This document shows positions 25,116 to 34,943 of a stretch of DNA of 48,652 nucleotides, piece after piece. The notes below the pieces were generated by a model, which saw only the letters and a program-made list of their open reading frames with translations, was not told the DNA's origin and did not search any database. Source of the stretch: Fusobacterium sp. (GTDB lineage Bacteria; Fusobacteriota; Fusobacteriia; Fusobacteriales; Fusobacteriaceae); contig JAHHSZ010000001.1 of assembly GCA_020024915.1 (NCBI GenBank), forward strand, positions 1-48,652, read 5' to 3'. Both the position numbers and the translations under genes were made by a program. Positions within the stretch are counted from its first letter, which is position 1, and every line of letters starts with the position of its first letter.

Positions 25116-27200
25116 CTAAAATGATTGACCCATATTGAAATAGAATTCCATTCCACTAGCCTTATCATTTCCTACTGGCCATCCAAAATCAAATCTCAAT
25201 GGTCCTATTGGTGTGTTTACTCTAAGTCCAACTCCTGCTGCCATTGCTATATCATTTGCAAATTTTTCATCATGTTGATATGATAAATCTCTTCCATGAT
25301 AATCCCAAGCTCTTCCTGTATCAAAGAAAACAACAAATCCTAAAATATCATTAAACTGTGTTCTATTTTCTATAGTTCCAACTAATTTTTTGGTTCCTTT
25401 ATAAAAACCTCCGTCATATCCTCTAAGTGTACTTCCTCCTCCTACCCAGAATCTCTGACCCTCTTTAGTTGAATCTGTCATCACTCCAGCTACTGCTCTA
25501 TAAGCAAAAGTATTTTTCTTAAAAAATCCTCTATGATATTTTCTAAGTTCAAGTGTGATATTTCCAAAAACATCACCATCATACCCATTAGCATATCCCG
25601 CTTCTAATTGTAATTTTCCATATTCACCTGCAGTAGGATTCCAAAAATGATTTCTTGTATCATAAGTTATTGATGGGAATATACTCCAAATGAAATATTT
25701 ATCATTTAAGCCTTTAGCCTCTTTTCCTGGATAATTTCTCCATTTAGTTATTCCATTTTGTTCTATAAATTGGTTTTTATCAGGAGTTTCTTCCACATAT
25801 TCAACTTTTGTTCCTAAACTCAATCTTACATTTTTGCTTAATCCTTTTCCTATATTAAATTTAGCTCCCAATGTATCTATTTTGTTAAATATTGCACTGT
25901 CACTATCTTCATAAGAGTTCTTGTAAATGCTCCATCCCCAAGATATTCTATCAGTTCCCTTTATCCAAGGATCGTAGAAGTTTATTGAAAAACTTGAGTA
26001 ATCTTCATCTGATTTTTCAAATGTAAATCCTAACTCTTGTCCTTTCCCCTTCCAGTTAGTATCTTTTATTGAAATTGTCCCCAACAATCCAATCTCAGAA
26101 CCGTAAGATATAGCACCTTGAAGTATTGCAGTTCTCTCTTCATCTAATAAAAGAACTATATTTTTCCCATCTGGATCTCCAGGTATATTTCTAGCTTCAT
26201 ATTTAACATTTTTAAAATGTCCTAATCTCATTAGATTTTGTACTGTTTCATCATATTTTTTAGAGTTAAATATCTCATTTTCATGGAATTCTAACTCTCT
26301 TTCAACAACATATGATTTTGTTTTTAAAACGTCATCAGTAGCCCTTCTTCTAGCACCTTTTTGCTTTGTTACCATCTTTTTAAACTCAATACTTCTAACT
26401 ATACCTTCACTTAAATAAATCTCAAGTTCAAGGTTTGCATTAAGTCCAATATCTGTAACTTCAGCAAGAACATAACCAGCATCCTGATATTTTTGGATTA
26501 TTCTATCTCTATCCTCTCTGATTGTATTGATATTAAATATCTTTCCAGGTTCAGTTTTAATTACTTCCATAAGTTCATCTGTAGAATAAACTGTATTTCC
26601 TATTATATTAACTCCATTTATGATTGGATTTTCAAGAACGTGGTATATTACTTTTACACCTTTTCCTGATTTTACAACATCTGGTATTACATCTCTAAAA
26701 TATCCACTCTCAATAAGATTTTTATGCCCCTCTATAACCTTATTCTTTGAAAAGTATCCTCCAGCTTGAACAGGAATCATAGCTCTTATCTCTTTAGTTG
26801 GTACATGTGTATTTCCTATTATATCTACCTCTGATACAACTATACTCTTATCTACTTTTTCTCTCTCTGATAGAGGAATTATCCCTTTTGACTCCAATAA
26901 TTTTTTACTATCCTTTTTTTCCGTTACATCAACAGTAAGTTTGATACCATTATCATAAACACTTGGATATATAGATACATCATCTACATACTCTAAATCT
27001 TTAATTGATTTATAGTCTGATATCATATCTTCTGTTATATATTTCTGCCCCTCTTTTGACTTCATACTCCCCAGTATTACCTCATAAGGAATCTCTCTAT
27101 TATTTATTATCTCCACCTTTGTTACTTGATAATTGGTAACATCAGCAAAGGAGAAAATACTTAATACAAAGATCAGTAATCCAGCTATTCTTTTTCTCAT
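25116..27200 (-). CDS. bamA: BamA outer-membrane protein assembly factor
   Basis: Central barrel of the BAM machine that inserts beta-barrel proteins into the outer membrane. It has 694 residues with a cleavable signal peptide (residues 1-20). I can delimit four POTRA-like repeats at about 22-95, 120-190, 192-265 and 266-355, against five in E. coli. The barrel follows, with the loop-6 motif WVGGGSTLRGYDGG (VRGF/Y type), GVGLRVNTPIGPLRFDFGWP, and a C-terminal aromatic signal ending MGQSF. The ATG at 27200 follows GTGGAGGTAGAG. It begins 11 bases after the tamB stop. Confidence 0.95.
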   Translation of the reverse strand: MRKRIAGLLIFVLSIFSFADVTNYQVTKVEIINNREIPYEVILGSMKSKEGQKYITEDMISDYKSIKDLEYVDDVSIYPSVYDNGIKLTVDVTEKKDSKKLLESKGIIPLSEREKVDKSIVVSEVDIIGNTHVPTKEIRAMIPVQAGGYFSKNKVIEGHKNLIESGYFRDVIPDVVKSGKGVKVIYHVLENPIINGVNIIGNTVYSTDELMEVIKTEPGKIFNINTIREDRDRIIQKYQDAGYVLAEVTDIGLNANLELEIYLSEGIVRSIEFKKMVTKQKGARRRATDDVLKTKSYVVERELEFHENEIFNSKKYDETVQNLMRLGHFKNVKYEARNIPGDPDGKNIVLLLDEERTAILQGAISYGSEIGLLGTISIKDTNWKGKGQELGFTFEKSDEDYSSFSINFYDPWIKGTDRISWGWSIYKNSYEDSDSAIFNKIDTLGAKFNIGKGLSKNVRLSLGTKVEYVEETPDKNQFIEQNGITKWRNYPGKEAKGLNDKYFIWSIFPSITYDTRNHFWNPTAGEYGKLQLEAGYANGYDGDVFGNITLELRKYHRGFFKKNTFAYRAVAGVMTDSTKEGQRFWVGGGSTLRGYDGGFYKGTKKLVGTIENRTQFNDILGFVVFFDTGRAWDYHGRDLSYQHDEKFANDIAMAAGVGLRVNTPIGPLRFDFGWPVGNDKASGMEFYFNMGQSF

Positions 27201-27211
27201 CTCTACCTCCA

Positions 27212-30200
27212 CTATTTATTTATAAAGATATCTATTAGCTTATCATATTTTTTCTCAAATTTAAAGTCTATATGATAATTTAAATCCTCTTTAGATTCTT
27301 TATCTGATGTTTTTTTTCTGTTTTCTGGTAACTTTCCAACTCCTATTCCGATAGATTTTACAGCATCAAATCTATATTCCAATGAGAAGTCATACTCTTT
27401 AAATGCTCCGTTGCTCTCTTCTTGTTTGTCGTTTCCTGTATTATCCTCCTCCAATAGTGTTCCTTTTGCAACCCACCATATTTTATCTTTATATATATTA
27501 TCTTCTGCCTCTAATACTGCACCTAATTTTAAACTACTCTGACTTTTATCATCATTATTGTTAGAACTATTTTTTGTATTCTGAGTCAAAAGGTTTGAGC
27601 TTATTCTAAACTTCGATATATTTAATGTATGTTTTATTAGATTAGCTATAGGTTTTAATACTTGAGTAATCTGTCCTCCAATTACATTTGTAATCAAAGT
27701 CGTAGTCGCTTCACTATTCTCTCCAAAACTGTCTGTATCTGTTAAAAGTGAATTTAAGTTTCCACTGCTACTTCCGTTTCTAGAACTGATAGTAAATTTT
27801 AAATTATCTAAATTCCCATTTAAACTTAACCCAATCTGGTCATCTTGTACTAATACTCTAGCATCTATCAAAAGGTTTGGATCTACTTTTGGCAGATAGC
27901 TCTTAGGATCATTAAATATAACAACTGCTCTATCTAAATAGAAAGTGTTATCATTGAGGTTAAAGCTTCCACCTAAGATCTCTGTATTTCCAATAAAGCT
28001 GTACTTTCCGTTTTTACCTGACAAGATTCCATTGCCAACAACATTTCCTTTTATCTCCTCTACTAAGCCATTTATATCCCCTATATCCAATTTTATTCCT
28101 TCGTTTATTTTTATTCTAACATCAATTGAAGGGGCATTTTCAATTATACTCTCTATTTTAAAATCGCTTCCTAGATCTTCACTCTGATTTATAGTTTTAG
28201 ATGTGGAACTAAATAAAAACTCTTTTATTTTTTGAAAGATACTCTTAGATGTATTTGGTATCTCTGATACCAAACCTTTTTCAATCTCAATATTTCCTCT
28301 GATATCCTTCTCTCTTATTCCTATATTAGCACTAAAATCAACATTAAAATAATCTCCATATCTATATTTTATACCATTTAATTTTAAATTTCCATTATAT
28401 TTTATATTTTCATAGTAGTATGGATTATCTGAAATATCTTTCAATGTTGGGAAAATTATCTCTCCTTTGACTCCTAAATCTCCATCATTCAACTTTCCAG
28501 AAAAATCTTTTATGGATATTTTATTATTCTCTAGTTCTATTGTACTGTTAAATTCTTGTAATTTCAAGAAAAAATCTTTTTTTTCTAAATTTAAATTTTT
28601 TATTTTAATAAATCCATCATTTCTACTATCATTTATTTTTAAATCAAACTCAGCATTTCCACTTATACCTGAGATATTATAAGGCTCTAAGAATACATTC
28701 AAAAAGTCAAAATCTATGTTAGATGATTTTGCATAATATCTATATCTATTCTTTGTAATTTTATACTCTCCATCTGATGAGAATTTATTCTGTAAATATT
28801 TAAATGAGAGCTCATCTAATTTTACCTCTTTCATATCTCCAGATAGAAACACTCTAATTGTATTAAACTTAACTTTTTTTACATCAATCTCACTACTTAA
28901 AATAGAAAAATTATAGTTTAAATCATCTAACTCTCCCAATAATTTCCCCTCTAAATAGAGCTTTCCTTCAACACCATCTATTGGAATATAATCTTTCAAT
29001 TTAGCTAGTGGCAGTTCCTGCTTATCTACCTTTACCTCCAAGAAGTTGTTAGGTAGATCATAACTTCCTGTAACAGTAAATAGATCTTGTAGATTTTGAT
29101 TGCTAAAAGTTAGATTTTTTAACTTAACTATTCCATCATTTAAATTCTCTGCTGAATAATCAGCTTCAATATATGCTGTAGGAAAAATTATTCCATTCAT
29201 ATACACCTTATCAATAGTGGATTTTAGTCCAATTTTTAATTTTTTATTCTCTCCTTCAGCTATTAATGTTCCAATCACTCTGTATTTTAAGTTTTCATAG
29301 TTATAATAACGTCCTATATTCTCTTCCAATATATTTAATTTAGCTTTATACTTTCCATCTTTTACTGAGTATCTAGCTTTCAATATATTTTGATTTATCT
29401 TAACATCACTAGTTGTTACCAACTTATCCTTATAGTTGATCTCTCCAGTAATTTTAATCTCTTCCTCATTTTTAAAACTTATTCCAACATCTGAAATACT
29501 TATCTTTCCTATAGGATTCTTAATATTCCCATCTATACTTGCAGTAACTTTATTTAATTTGATCTTAGGGAAATCAATATTAAATCTCTCCAATGATAAA
29601 CCATTTGTCTCTAATTTTCCTTTTAATTTTGATGTTTTAAGATCATATCTTCCATTTACAGTCAAAAGCTGATTAGTAAAATTTTTAATTTCAAAAACCT
29701 CATCTTTCAACCTCAAAGAGATCATAATTCCATTTAGACTATAATTTTGATAAGAAAGTTTATCTATCTCCCCTTGATATTCAAAAAATAGGTTATTTTT
29801 ATTATTCAGTAAAACCTTTCCATTAATATTTTGAATCTCTCCAAGATATTTCAAATACAATGAGCGAATATCTAAATCTCCATTAAATTTCCCATTTTCG
29901 CTCTTTAGAGTTCCAAAGATTTTCCCTTTTATCCAAAACTCTTCCTCTCCCAACTTTCTTTTAATATCCAAGTTCTGCCCGTCCATATTGAAAGCATAGG
30001 AGCTGTTTTCTAAATCAATCTCTCCAGTTAGCTCTAACTCTTTTTTCTTACCATTTATTATAGAGGCCTCATTTAATAAAAATCTATTTTTATCTATTGT
30101 ATAGTCAAATATAATATCTAGATCAAAAATATTTAACCCTATTCTCCCTTTTCCATCAGAAAACTTCTTATCAGCTAAACTATATTCTAAAAAGTATTGA

Positions 30201-31636
30201 TTTTTCTTATCTAACTGGATTTTTTTCTCTTTAGTGAAATATTTTCCCTCTAAATCAATTATGTTAGAATCTAACACAATAGCAATTTGATCCTCTAAAA
30301 TATCAAAATTCAGATCTCCATTGATATTTGGAATGTAACTCTTATTATTTACATTCTCCACTTTAAATTTTAACATTCCTCTCTTATCTATAAGATCAAA
30401 TGTCCCAGTTATCTTCTCCTCTATCCCTACATTTTTCTCCTTGTCTAAGGTAGTTAGATCTGTAGAGATTATTGGCAGATGTATACCTGATTTATCATAA
30501 ATAAGCTTTACTTGGGTATCATTCAATCTCAACTGCTCCAATTCAGCCCTCTTTATAAAGGCATCAATATTTATCTTTAACTCATTTTTTAAGTTGAGAT
30601 TAAATTTCACATCATTGACAACTAGATTTCTGAATGGTAGCTCCAGTCCATCTAAATATGATAATTTTTCTAAGTCTTTCTGTTTAACATCCTTTAATTT
30701 AAAATCTATATTAAGCTCATTATCCTTATATGAAAGTGTAAATTTTTCTGGTTTTTCAAATACTTTACCAATAGCATTTAAAAATATACCCTCTTTGGTA
30801 AACTCAACTTTTCCAGTTACATCTTTCACTTCATCATCTAGATCAATATATTTTACATTTACCCCATCAAAGTTTATCCAACCTAACATACCACTAGATG
30901 CAATAGTGAGATCCATATTTAATTTCCCATCTTTATATGAAACTTCCTTTCCGTCATAACCATACTGTACCAATTCTGTTTTTACATCTATGTCTTTAAG
31001 TTTTATAGTCATAGAATAAGGTTCTTTGCTTGTAGAAAAAGAAAAATCATATAACTGCTCCTTATTATTTCCAGTAAAATGTAAATTGATCCCCTCGCTC
31101 TCACTAAAAGTTAAATATCCATTAGTGTTATATGCTATCTCTTCAATAGGCTCTCTATATCCTAAATCTCTAAATATAGTTGTTACATTTTTACCAATTA
31201 TCTTATCTATAGGAACCTTTATTCCTGGCTGATATCTCTCATCTTTATTTTTTTCTTTTTTTCTTTCTTTGACAAAAGCTGCAACTATATTTATATCACC
31301 ATTTTTTCTTCTAGTTATATTTGCAATTCCACCATCCATGATGATTTCATCTATTCTTTTTCTCTTTAAAATATCTTTTGAATAAAGAATCTCCACTTTT
31401 GGAGTATCTATAATTACCTCTTCCCCATCTGCTAATATAAAATCCTTTATTACTATCTTTTCTTTTTCAAATTCTATACTGCTACTTTTAAATGTAGGTC
31501 CTACAAATAACCTCACCACCACTTCTACTGTCTTTGGTAAATTGTACTTTATATTCCAAATGATCCCAAAAAACAATAAAAAGAGGAAAGTAACAAATAT
31601 AAGTTTTTTTCTATTTTTCTTATAAAAATCTGTCAT
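27212..31636 (-). CDS. tamB: TamB/AsmA-like intermembrane lipid-transport protein
   Basis: A 1474-residue envelope protein. Residues about 10-30 form one inner-membrane helix (KLIFVTFLFLLFFGIIWNI), and the rest is a long series of beta-rich repeats typical of the bridge-like hydrophobic groove. The C-terminal 350 residues match the TamB/DUF490 domain, with GGSFNLNDNTFYLDRAVV, LLIDARVLVQDDQIGLSLNG and the final barrel-like EYRFDAVKSIGIGVGKL. Family members carry phospholipid from inner to outer membrane or help autotransporter assembly with TamA. No tamA is beside it, but bamA follows after 11 bases, so it may partner BamA or a BamA-like protein. Confidence 0.9.
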   Translation of the reverse strand: MTDFYKKNRKKLIFVTFLFLLFFGIIWNIKYNLPKTVEVVVRLFVGPTFKSSSIEFEKEKIVIKDFILADGEEVIIDTPKVEILYSKDILKRKRIDEIIMDGGIANITRRKNGDINIVAAFVKERKKEKNKDERYQPGIKVPIDKIIGKNVTTIFRDLGYREPIEEIAYNTNGYLTFSESEGINLHFTGNNKEQLYDFSFSTSKEPYSMTIKLKDIDVKTELVQYGYDGKEVSYKDGKLNMDLTIASSGMLGWINFDGVNVKYIDLDDEVKDVTGKVEFTKEGIFLNAIGKVFEKPEKFTLSYKDNELNIDFKLKDVKQKDLEKLSYLDGLELPFRNLVVNDVKFNLNLKNELKINIDAFIKRAELEQLRLNDTQVKLIYDKSGIHLPIISTDLTTLDKEKNVGIEEKITGTFDLIDKRGMLKFKVENVNNKSYIPNINGDLNFDILEDQIAIVLDSNIIDLEGKYFTKEKKIQLDKKNQYFLEYSLADKKFSDGKGRIGLNIFDLDIIFDYTIDKNRFLLNEASIINGKKKELELTGEIDLENSSYAFNMDGQNLDIKRKLGEEEFWIKGKIFGTLKSENGKFNGDLDIRSLYLKYLGEIQNINGKVLLNNKNNLFFEYQGEIDKLSYQNYSLNGIMISLRLKDEVFEIKNFTNQLLTVNGRYDLKTSKLKGKLETNGLSLERFNIDFPKIKLNKVTASIDGNIKNPIGKISISDVGISFKNEEEIKITGEINYKDKLVTTSDVKINQNILKARYSVKDGKYKAKLNILEENIGRYYNYENLKYRVIGTLIAEGENKKLKIGLKSTIDKVYMNGIIFPTAYIEADYSAENLNDGIVKLKNLTFSNQNLQDLFTVTGSYDLPNNFLEVKVDKQELPLAKLKDYIPIDGVEGKLYLEGKLLGELDDLNYNFSILSSEIDVKKVKFNTIRVFLSGDMKEVKLDELSFKYLQNKFSSDGEYKITKNRYRYYAKSSNIDFDFLNVFLEPYNISGISGNAEFDLKINDSRNDGFIKIKNLNLEKKDFFLKLQEFNSTIELENNKISIKDFSGKLNDGDLGVKGEIIFPTLKDISDNPYYYENIKYNGNLKLNGIKYRYGDYFNVDFSANIGIREKDIRGNIEIEKGLVSEIPNTSKSIFQKIKEFLFSSTSKTINQSEDLGSDFKIESIIENAPSIDVRIKINEGIKLDIGDINGLVEEIKGNVVGNGILSGKNGKYSFIGNTEILGGSFNLNDNTFYLDRAVVIFNDPKSYLPKVDPNLLIDARVLVQDDQIGLSLNGNLDNLKFTISSRNGSSSGNLNSLLTDTDSFGENSEATTTLITNVIGGQITQVLKPIANLIKHTLNISKFRISSNLLTQNTKNSSNNNDDKSQSSLKLGAVLEAEDNIYKDKIWWVAKGTLLEEDNTGNDKQEESNGAFKEYDFSLEYRFDAVKSIGIGVGKLPENRKKTSDKESKEDLNYHIDFKFEKKYDKLIDIFINK

Positions 31637-31654
31637 TTCCTCTCTTCCTTTCTC

Positions 31655-32356
31655 CTATAAAGGTCTCTTTAAAGGTATACCAGACCTCCTTGGATATTTT
31701 TTATCTGTTTTTTCTCTTTTTTCAATCTTTATAATTATTCTTGGATCTTTACAGAATGGAAGTTCAAAATTAAATACCTCCATAATTTCAGAGTTTAAAA
31801 TTTTTAAAGCATTTTGTGCTTCACTTTCCTCTCCTGTTCCCTCCATTTTTTGAGAAAGGAAGATTCCATCTTTCTTTAAGAAAGGGATTATGTATTCTAG
31901 TATTGTACTTAATTTTGACACTCCTCTACAAAGTCCTAAATCATAACTTTCTCTTTTTTCATCACTTATATAATCTTCAGCTCTTGATGTAACTACCTCA
32001 ACATTTTCAAGATTTAACTTATCTTTTACTAGTTGTAAAAACTTTGTCTTCTTCCCAATAGAATCCATCAGTGTAAATTTTATATTTTCATTGAAAATAG
32101 CTAGTACCATTCCTGGAAATCCAGCTCCTGTTCCCACATCAATAGCAGTTTTCATATTACTATTTAATAACTGTTGCAATAGTAATGAATCTATAAAATG
32201 CTTCTCTATAATAGATTTTTCATCTCTTACAGCTGTTAGATTAGTGTGTGAATTATACTCTTGTAAAAGAGTTAAATACTTTAGAAGGTTATCAATCTTC
32301 TTTTCACTGTACTCTACTCCAATCTCTTTCAATCCATTTACTAAGAACTCTCTCAT
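31655..32356 (-). CDS. rsmG: 16S rRNA (guanine-N7) methyltransferase RsmG
   Basis: Methylates N7 of G527 (E. coli numbering) in 16S rRNA, using S-adenosylmethionine. The 233 residues have the RsmG start ending in QEYNSHTNLTAV and KHFIDSLLL. The SAM site is AIDVGTGAGFPGMVLA, with TLMDSIGKKTKFL as the ribose-binding acidic loop and VVTSRAEDY. The last 20 residues are basic (KREKTDKKYPRRSGIPLKRP). It starts one base after mnmG stops. The mnmG-rsmG (gidA-gidB) pair is one of the most conserved in bacteria, often close to the replication origin, but no dnaA or parAB is seen here. Confidence 0.96.
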   Translation of the reverse strand: MREFLVNGLKEIGVEYSEKKIDNLLKYLTLLQEYNSHTNLTAVRDEKSIIEKHFIDSLLLQQLLNSNMKTAIDVGTGAGFPGMVLAIFNENIKFTLMDSIGKKTKFLQLVKDKLNLENVEVVTSRAEDYISDEKRESYDLGLCRGVSKLSTILEYIIPFLKKDGIFLSQKMEGTGEESEAQNALKILNSEIMEVFNFELPFCKDPRIIIKIEKREKTDKKYPRRSGIPLKRPL

Positions 32357-32357
32357 C

Positions 32358-34241
32358 TTAATTACCCCTCGCTTTTAAATATATCAACAATACTTGTATA
32401 TCTGCAGGTGATACCCCTGAAATTCTTGAAGCTTGTCCTATATTTAATGGTTTCCCCTTTTTCAATTTATCCTTTGCCTCTTTTGGAATATTTGTTAAAC
32501 TATCATAATCTAAATCTGCTGGTATTTTTTTGTTTTCTAAGCTTTTATGTTTCTCTATCATCTTCATAGATCTCTCTATATATCCAGAGTATTTTACTTG
32601 AACTTCAATTTGATACTCTGTGTCTCTACAATAGTTCCCCAATTCTAAATCACCCAATTCTGCGATATATTTTACATCTTCAAATGTTACAGTTGGTCTT
32701 CTTAAAAGCTCAAAATAAGTGATTCCATCTTTTAACAGAGTCTCTCCTCTCTTTTCAAGAACCTCATTTATTCTAGGATTACTTGGTCCAACATAGTTTC
32801 TTGCTAACTTCTCCTTTATCTCTTCTACATCTTTTTCTTTTTTTTCAACTCTTCTATATTCTTCTTCAGGTAATAATCCAATATCATATCCTATTTTTGA
32901 AAGTCTTAAATCAGCATTATCCTCTCTCAATAATAATCTATACTCACTTCTTGCTGTAAACATTCTATATGGCTCATTTGTTCCCTTAGTTACTAAGTCA
33001 TCAATTAAGGTTCCAATATATGAATCTGCTCTATCCAATACTACTGCCTCTTTATTTTGAATTTTTCTAACAGCATTAATTCCAGCCATGAGCCCTTGAG
33101 CTCCTGCTTCTTCATATCCTGAAGTTCCATTTATCTGTCCAGCTAGGAATAGGTTCTCAACTTTTCTACTCTCCAATGAGTATTTTATCTCTTGTGGTGG
33201 GATATAGTCATATTCTATCGCATAAGCATATCTCATTACATGTGCATTTTCTAGACCAGCAACATTTTTTATCATCCCCTCTTGTACATCTGTTGGCAAT
33301 GAAGATGACAGTCCTCCTAAATAGACCTCAGTTGTCTCATTTCCCTCTCTCTCTAAAAAAAGATGGTGTTGATTTTTATCCTGATATCTAAAAACCTTAT
33401 CCTCTATTGATGGACAGTATCTAGGTCCTGTTCCCTGAATTGTTCCATTAAATAGTGGTGATCTATCTTTATTACTTTTAATTATTTCATGAACCTTTTC
33501 ATTTGTATGAGCTATGTAACATGAGATCTGCTCTCTTCCTAATACCTCTTCATCTTTTGTTCTATTAGAGAATTTTAATAGTTCTGTATCCCCTGGTTGC
33601 TCCTCTACTTTTGAAAAATCTATACTTCTAGCATCTATTCTTGAGGGTGTTCCTGTCTTAAATCTTCCTAGTTTTATTCCAGCTTTTTCCAAAGATAATG
33701 GTAAGTCATCAGAAGACAACTCTCCCATTCTTCCTCCACTAAAATGATTCTCTCCTACGTGAATAAGACCTCTCATAAAAGTTCCAGTGGCTAATATTAC
33801 CATCTTAGCTCTATACTCAACACCTTCTCTAATCTTAATTCCTACTGCTTTTCCATCTTCAATTACTATATCTGTTACCATTCCTTGAATAGCATTTAGG
33901 TTAGGGCAATTTTCTATTGTTTTTTTCATCTCTTTTGCATATTTAACCTTGTCAGCTTGTGCTCTTAATGCTCTTACTGCTGGTCCTTTTTTAGTATTCA
34001 AAACTCTGATCTGTACAAAAGTTTTATCTATATTTCTTCCCATCTCTCCACCTAAAGCATCTATCTCTTTGACTAAGTGAGATTTTGCTGGTCCACCTAT
34101 TGATGGGTTACATGACATCACTCCTATATTATCCAAAGTTATTGTAAAGATTGCAGTATTTGCACCCATTCTTGCTGCACTTAGAGCAGCTTCACAACCT
34201 GCATGTCCTGCTCCTACTACAATGACATCAAAATTATGCAT
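32358..34241 (-). CDS. mnmG: tRNA uridine-34 carboxymethylaminomethyl-modifying enzyme MnmG
   Basis: FAD-dependent enzyme that, with the GTPase MnmE, installs carboxymethylaminomethyl at C5 of wobble uridine 34. It has 627 residues. The FAD-binding dinucleotide motif VVGAGHAGCEAALSAARMG is at the N terminus; NPSIGGPAKSHLVKEIDALG and FVQIRVLNTKKGPAVRALRA are family hallmarks. The catalytic cysteine region GTGPRYCPSIEDK is near residue 270 and SRSEYRLLLREDNAD-type helices (ARSEYRLLLREDNADLR) follow. The C-terminal helical domain binds MnmE. It follows ktrA by 27 bases and precedes rsmG by one base. Confidence 0.97.
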   Translation of the reverse strand: MHNFDVIVVGAGHAGCEAALSAARMGANTAIFTITLDNIGVMSCNPSIGGPAKSHLVKEIDALGGEMGRNIDKTFVQIRVLNTKKGPAVRALRAQADKVKYAKEMKKTIENCPNLNAIQGMVTDIVIEDGKAVGIKIREGVEYRAKMVILATGTFMRGLIHVGENHFSGGRMGELSSDDLPLSLEKAGIKLGRFKTGTPSRIDARSIDFSKVEEQPGDTELLKFSNRTKDEEVLGREQISCYIAHTNEKVHEIIKSNKDRSPLFNGTIQGTGPRYCPSIEDKVFRYQDKNQHHLFLEREGNETTEVYLGGLSSSLPTDVQEGMIKNVAGLENAHVMRYAYAIEYDYIPPQEIKYSLESRKVENLFLAGQINGTSGYEEAGAQGLMAGINAVRKIQNKEAVVLDRADSYIGTLIDDLVTKGTNEPYRMFTARSEYRLLLREDNADLRLSKIGYDIGLLPEEEYRRVEKKEKDVEEIKEKLARNYVGPSNPRINEVLEKRGETLLKDGITYFELLRRPTVTFEDVKYIAELGDLELGNYCRDTEYQIEVQVKYSGYIERSMKMIEKHKSLENKKIPADLDYDSLTNIPKEAKDKLKKGKPLNIGQASRISGVSPADIQVLLIYLKARGN

Positions 34242-34268
34242 TTTATCCTCCTAAAATCTATTCTAAAT

Positions 34269-34925
34269 TTATTTCAAATTCTCAAAAAAGTCCGCTGTTT
34301 TATCATCAGTTATCATGAGTAACACGTCTCCTTTTTCAATCATAGTTGTTGCCAAAGGGTTAGGATTAAAACTCTGATCCTCTTTCTTTATTCCAACTAC
34401 ATTGGAATTATATTTTTTTCTAATATCCAACTCAATTATACTCTTACCCCAAAAAACAGATGGTGCTTTTACTTCTAATAATAAAAAGTCTGCTGAAAAT
34501 CTCAAATGCTCAACTAGATTTGGCTCCATTGCAAGTTGTGCAACTCTTCTTCCCATATACTCCTCTGGATAGATTACTTTAGTAGCTCCTATCTTAGCTA
34601 GTACTTTTCCATGACTTTTAGTAACAGCCTTAGCTATTATCTTCTTCACTCCTAACTCTTTTAAATTTAGAGTTATCATTATACTTGGCTCAATCTCCCC
34701 TACACAAACAAATGCTATATCATAATTTCCAGCACCTATCTCTTTTAAGCTTTTTACATCAGTTGCATCAAGCATTATAGCATTGTCTACTGTGTTTTCA
34801 CTTATACAATCCTGTACTATCTCCTCATCTGTATCAATGGCAAGTACCTCTTCATTTGATTCATATAATGTCTGAGCTACACTTGTTCCAAACCTTCCTA
34901 ATCCTATTACTAAATATTGTTTCAT
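34269..34925 (-). CDS. ktrA: KtrA/TrkA potassium-channel regulatory subunit
   Basis: Cytosolic gating ring subunit of a Ktr-type potassium uptake system. The 218 residues are an RCK_N Rossmann domain (YLVIGLGRFGTSVAQTLY, then VLAIDTDEEIVQD as the ribose-binding acid) followed by an RCK_C domain from about residue 140 (LKAPSVFWGK-like stretch through MIEKGDVLLMIT). The length matches KtrA rather than the two-RCK TrkA. It binds ATP/ADP or NAD(H) and the dinucleotides steer channel opening. It is 18 bases after the membrane subunit gene, so both are made together. Confidence 0.93.
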   Translation of the reverse strand: MKQYLVIGLGRFGTSVAQTLYESNEEVLAIDTDEEIVQDCISENTVDNAIMLDATDVKSLKEIGAGNYDIAFVCVGEIEPSIMITLNLKELGVKKIIAKAVTKSHGKVLAKIGATKVIYPEEYMGRRVAQLAMEPNLVEHLRFSADFLLLEVKAPSVFWGKSIIELDIRKKYNSNVVGIKKEDQSFNPNPLATTMIEKGDVLLMITDDKTADFFENLK

Positions 34926-34943
34926 TGTTTTCGCTCCTTAATT

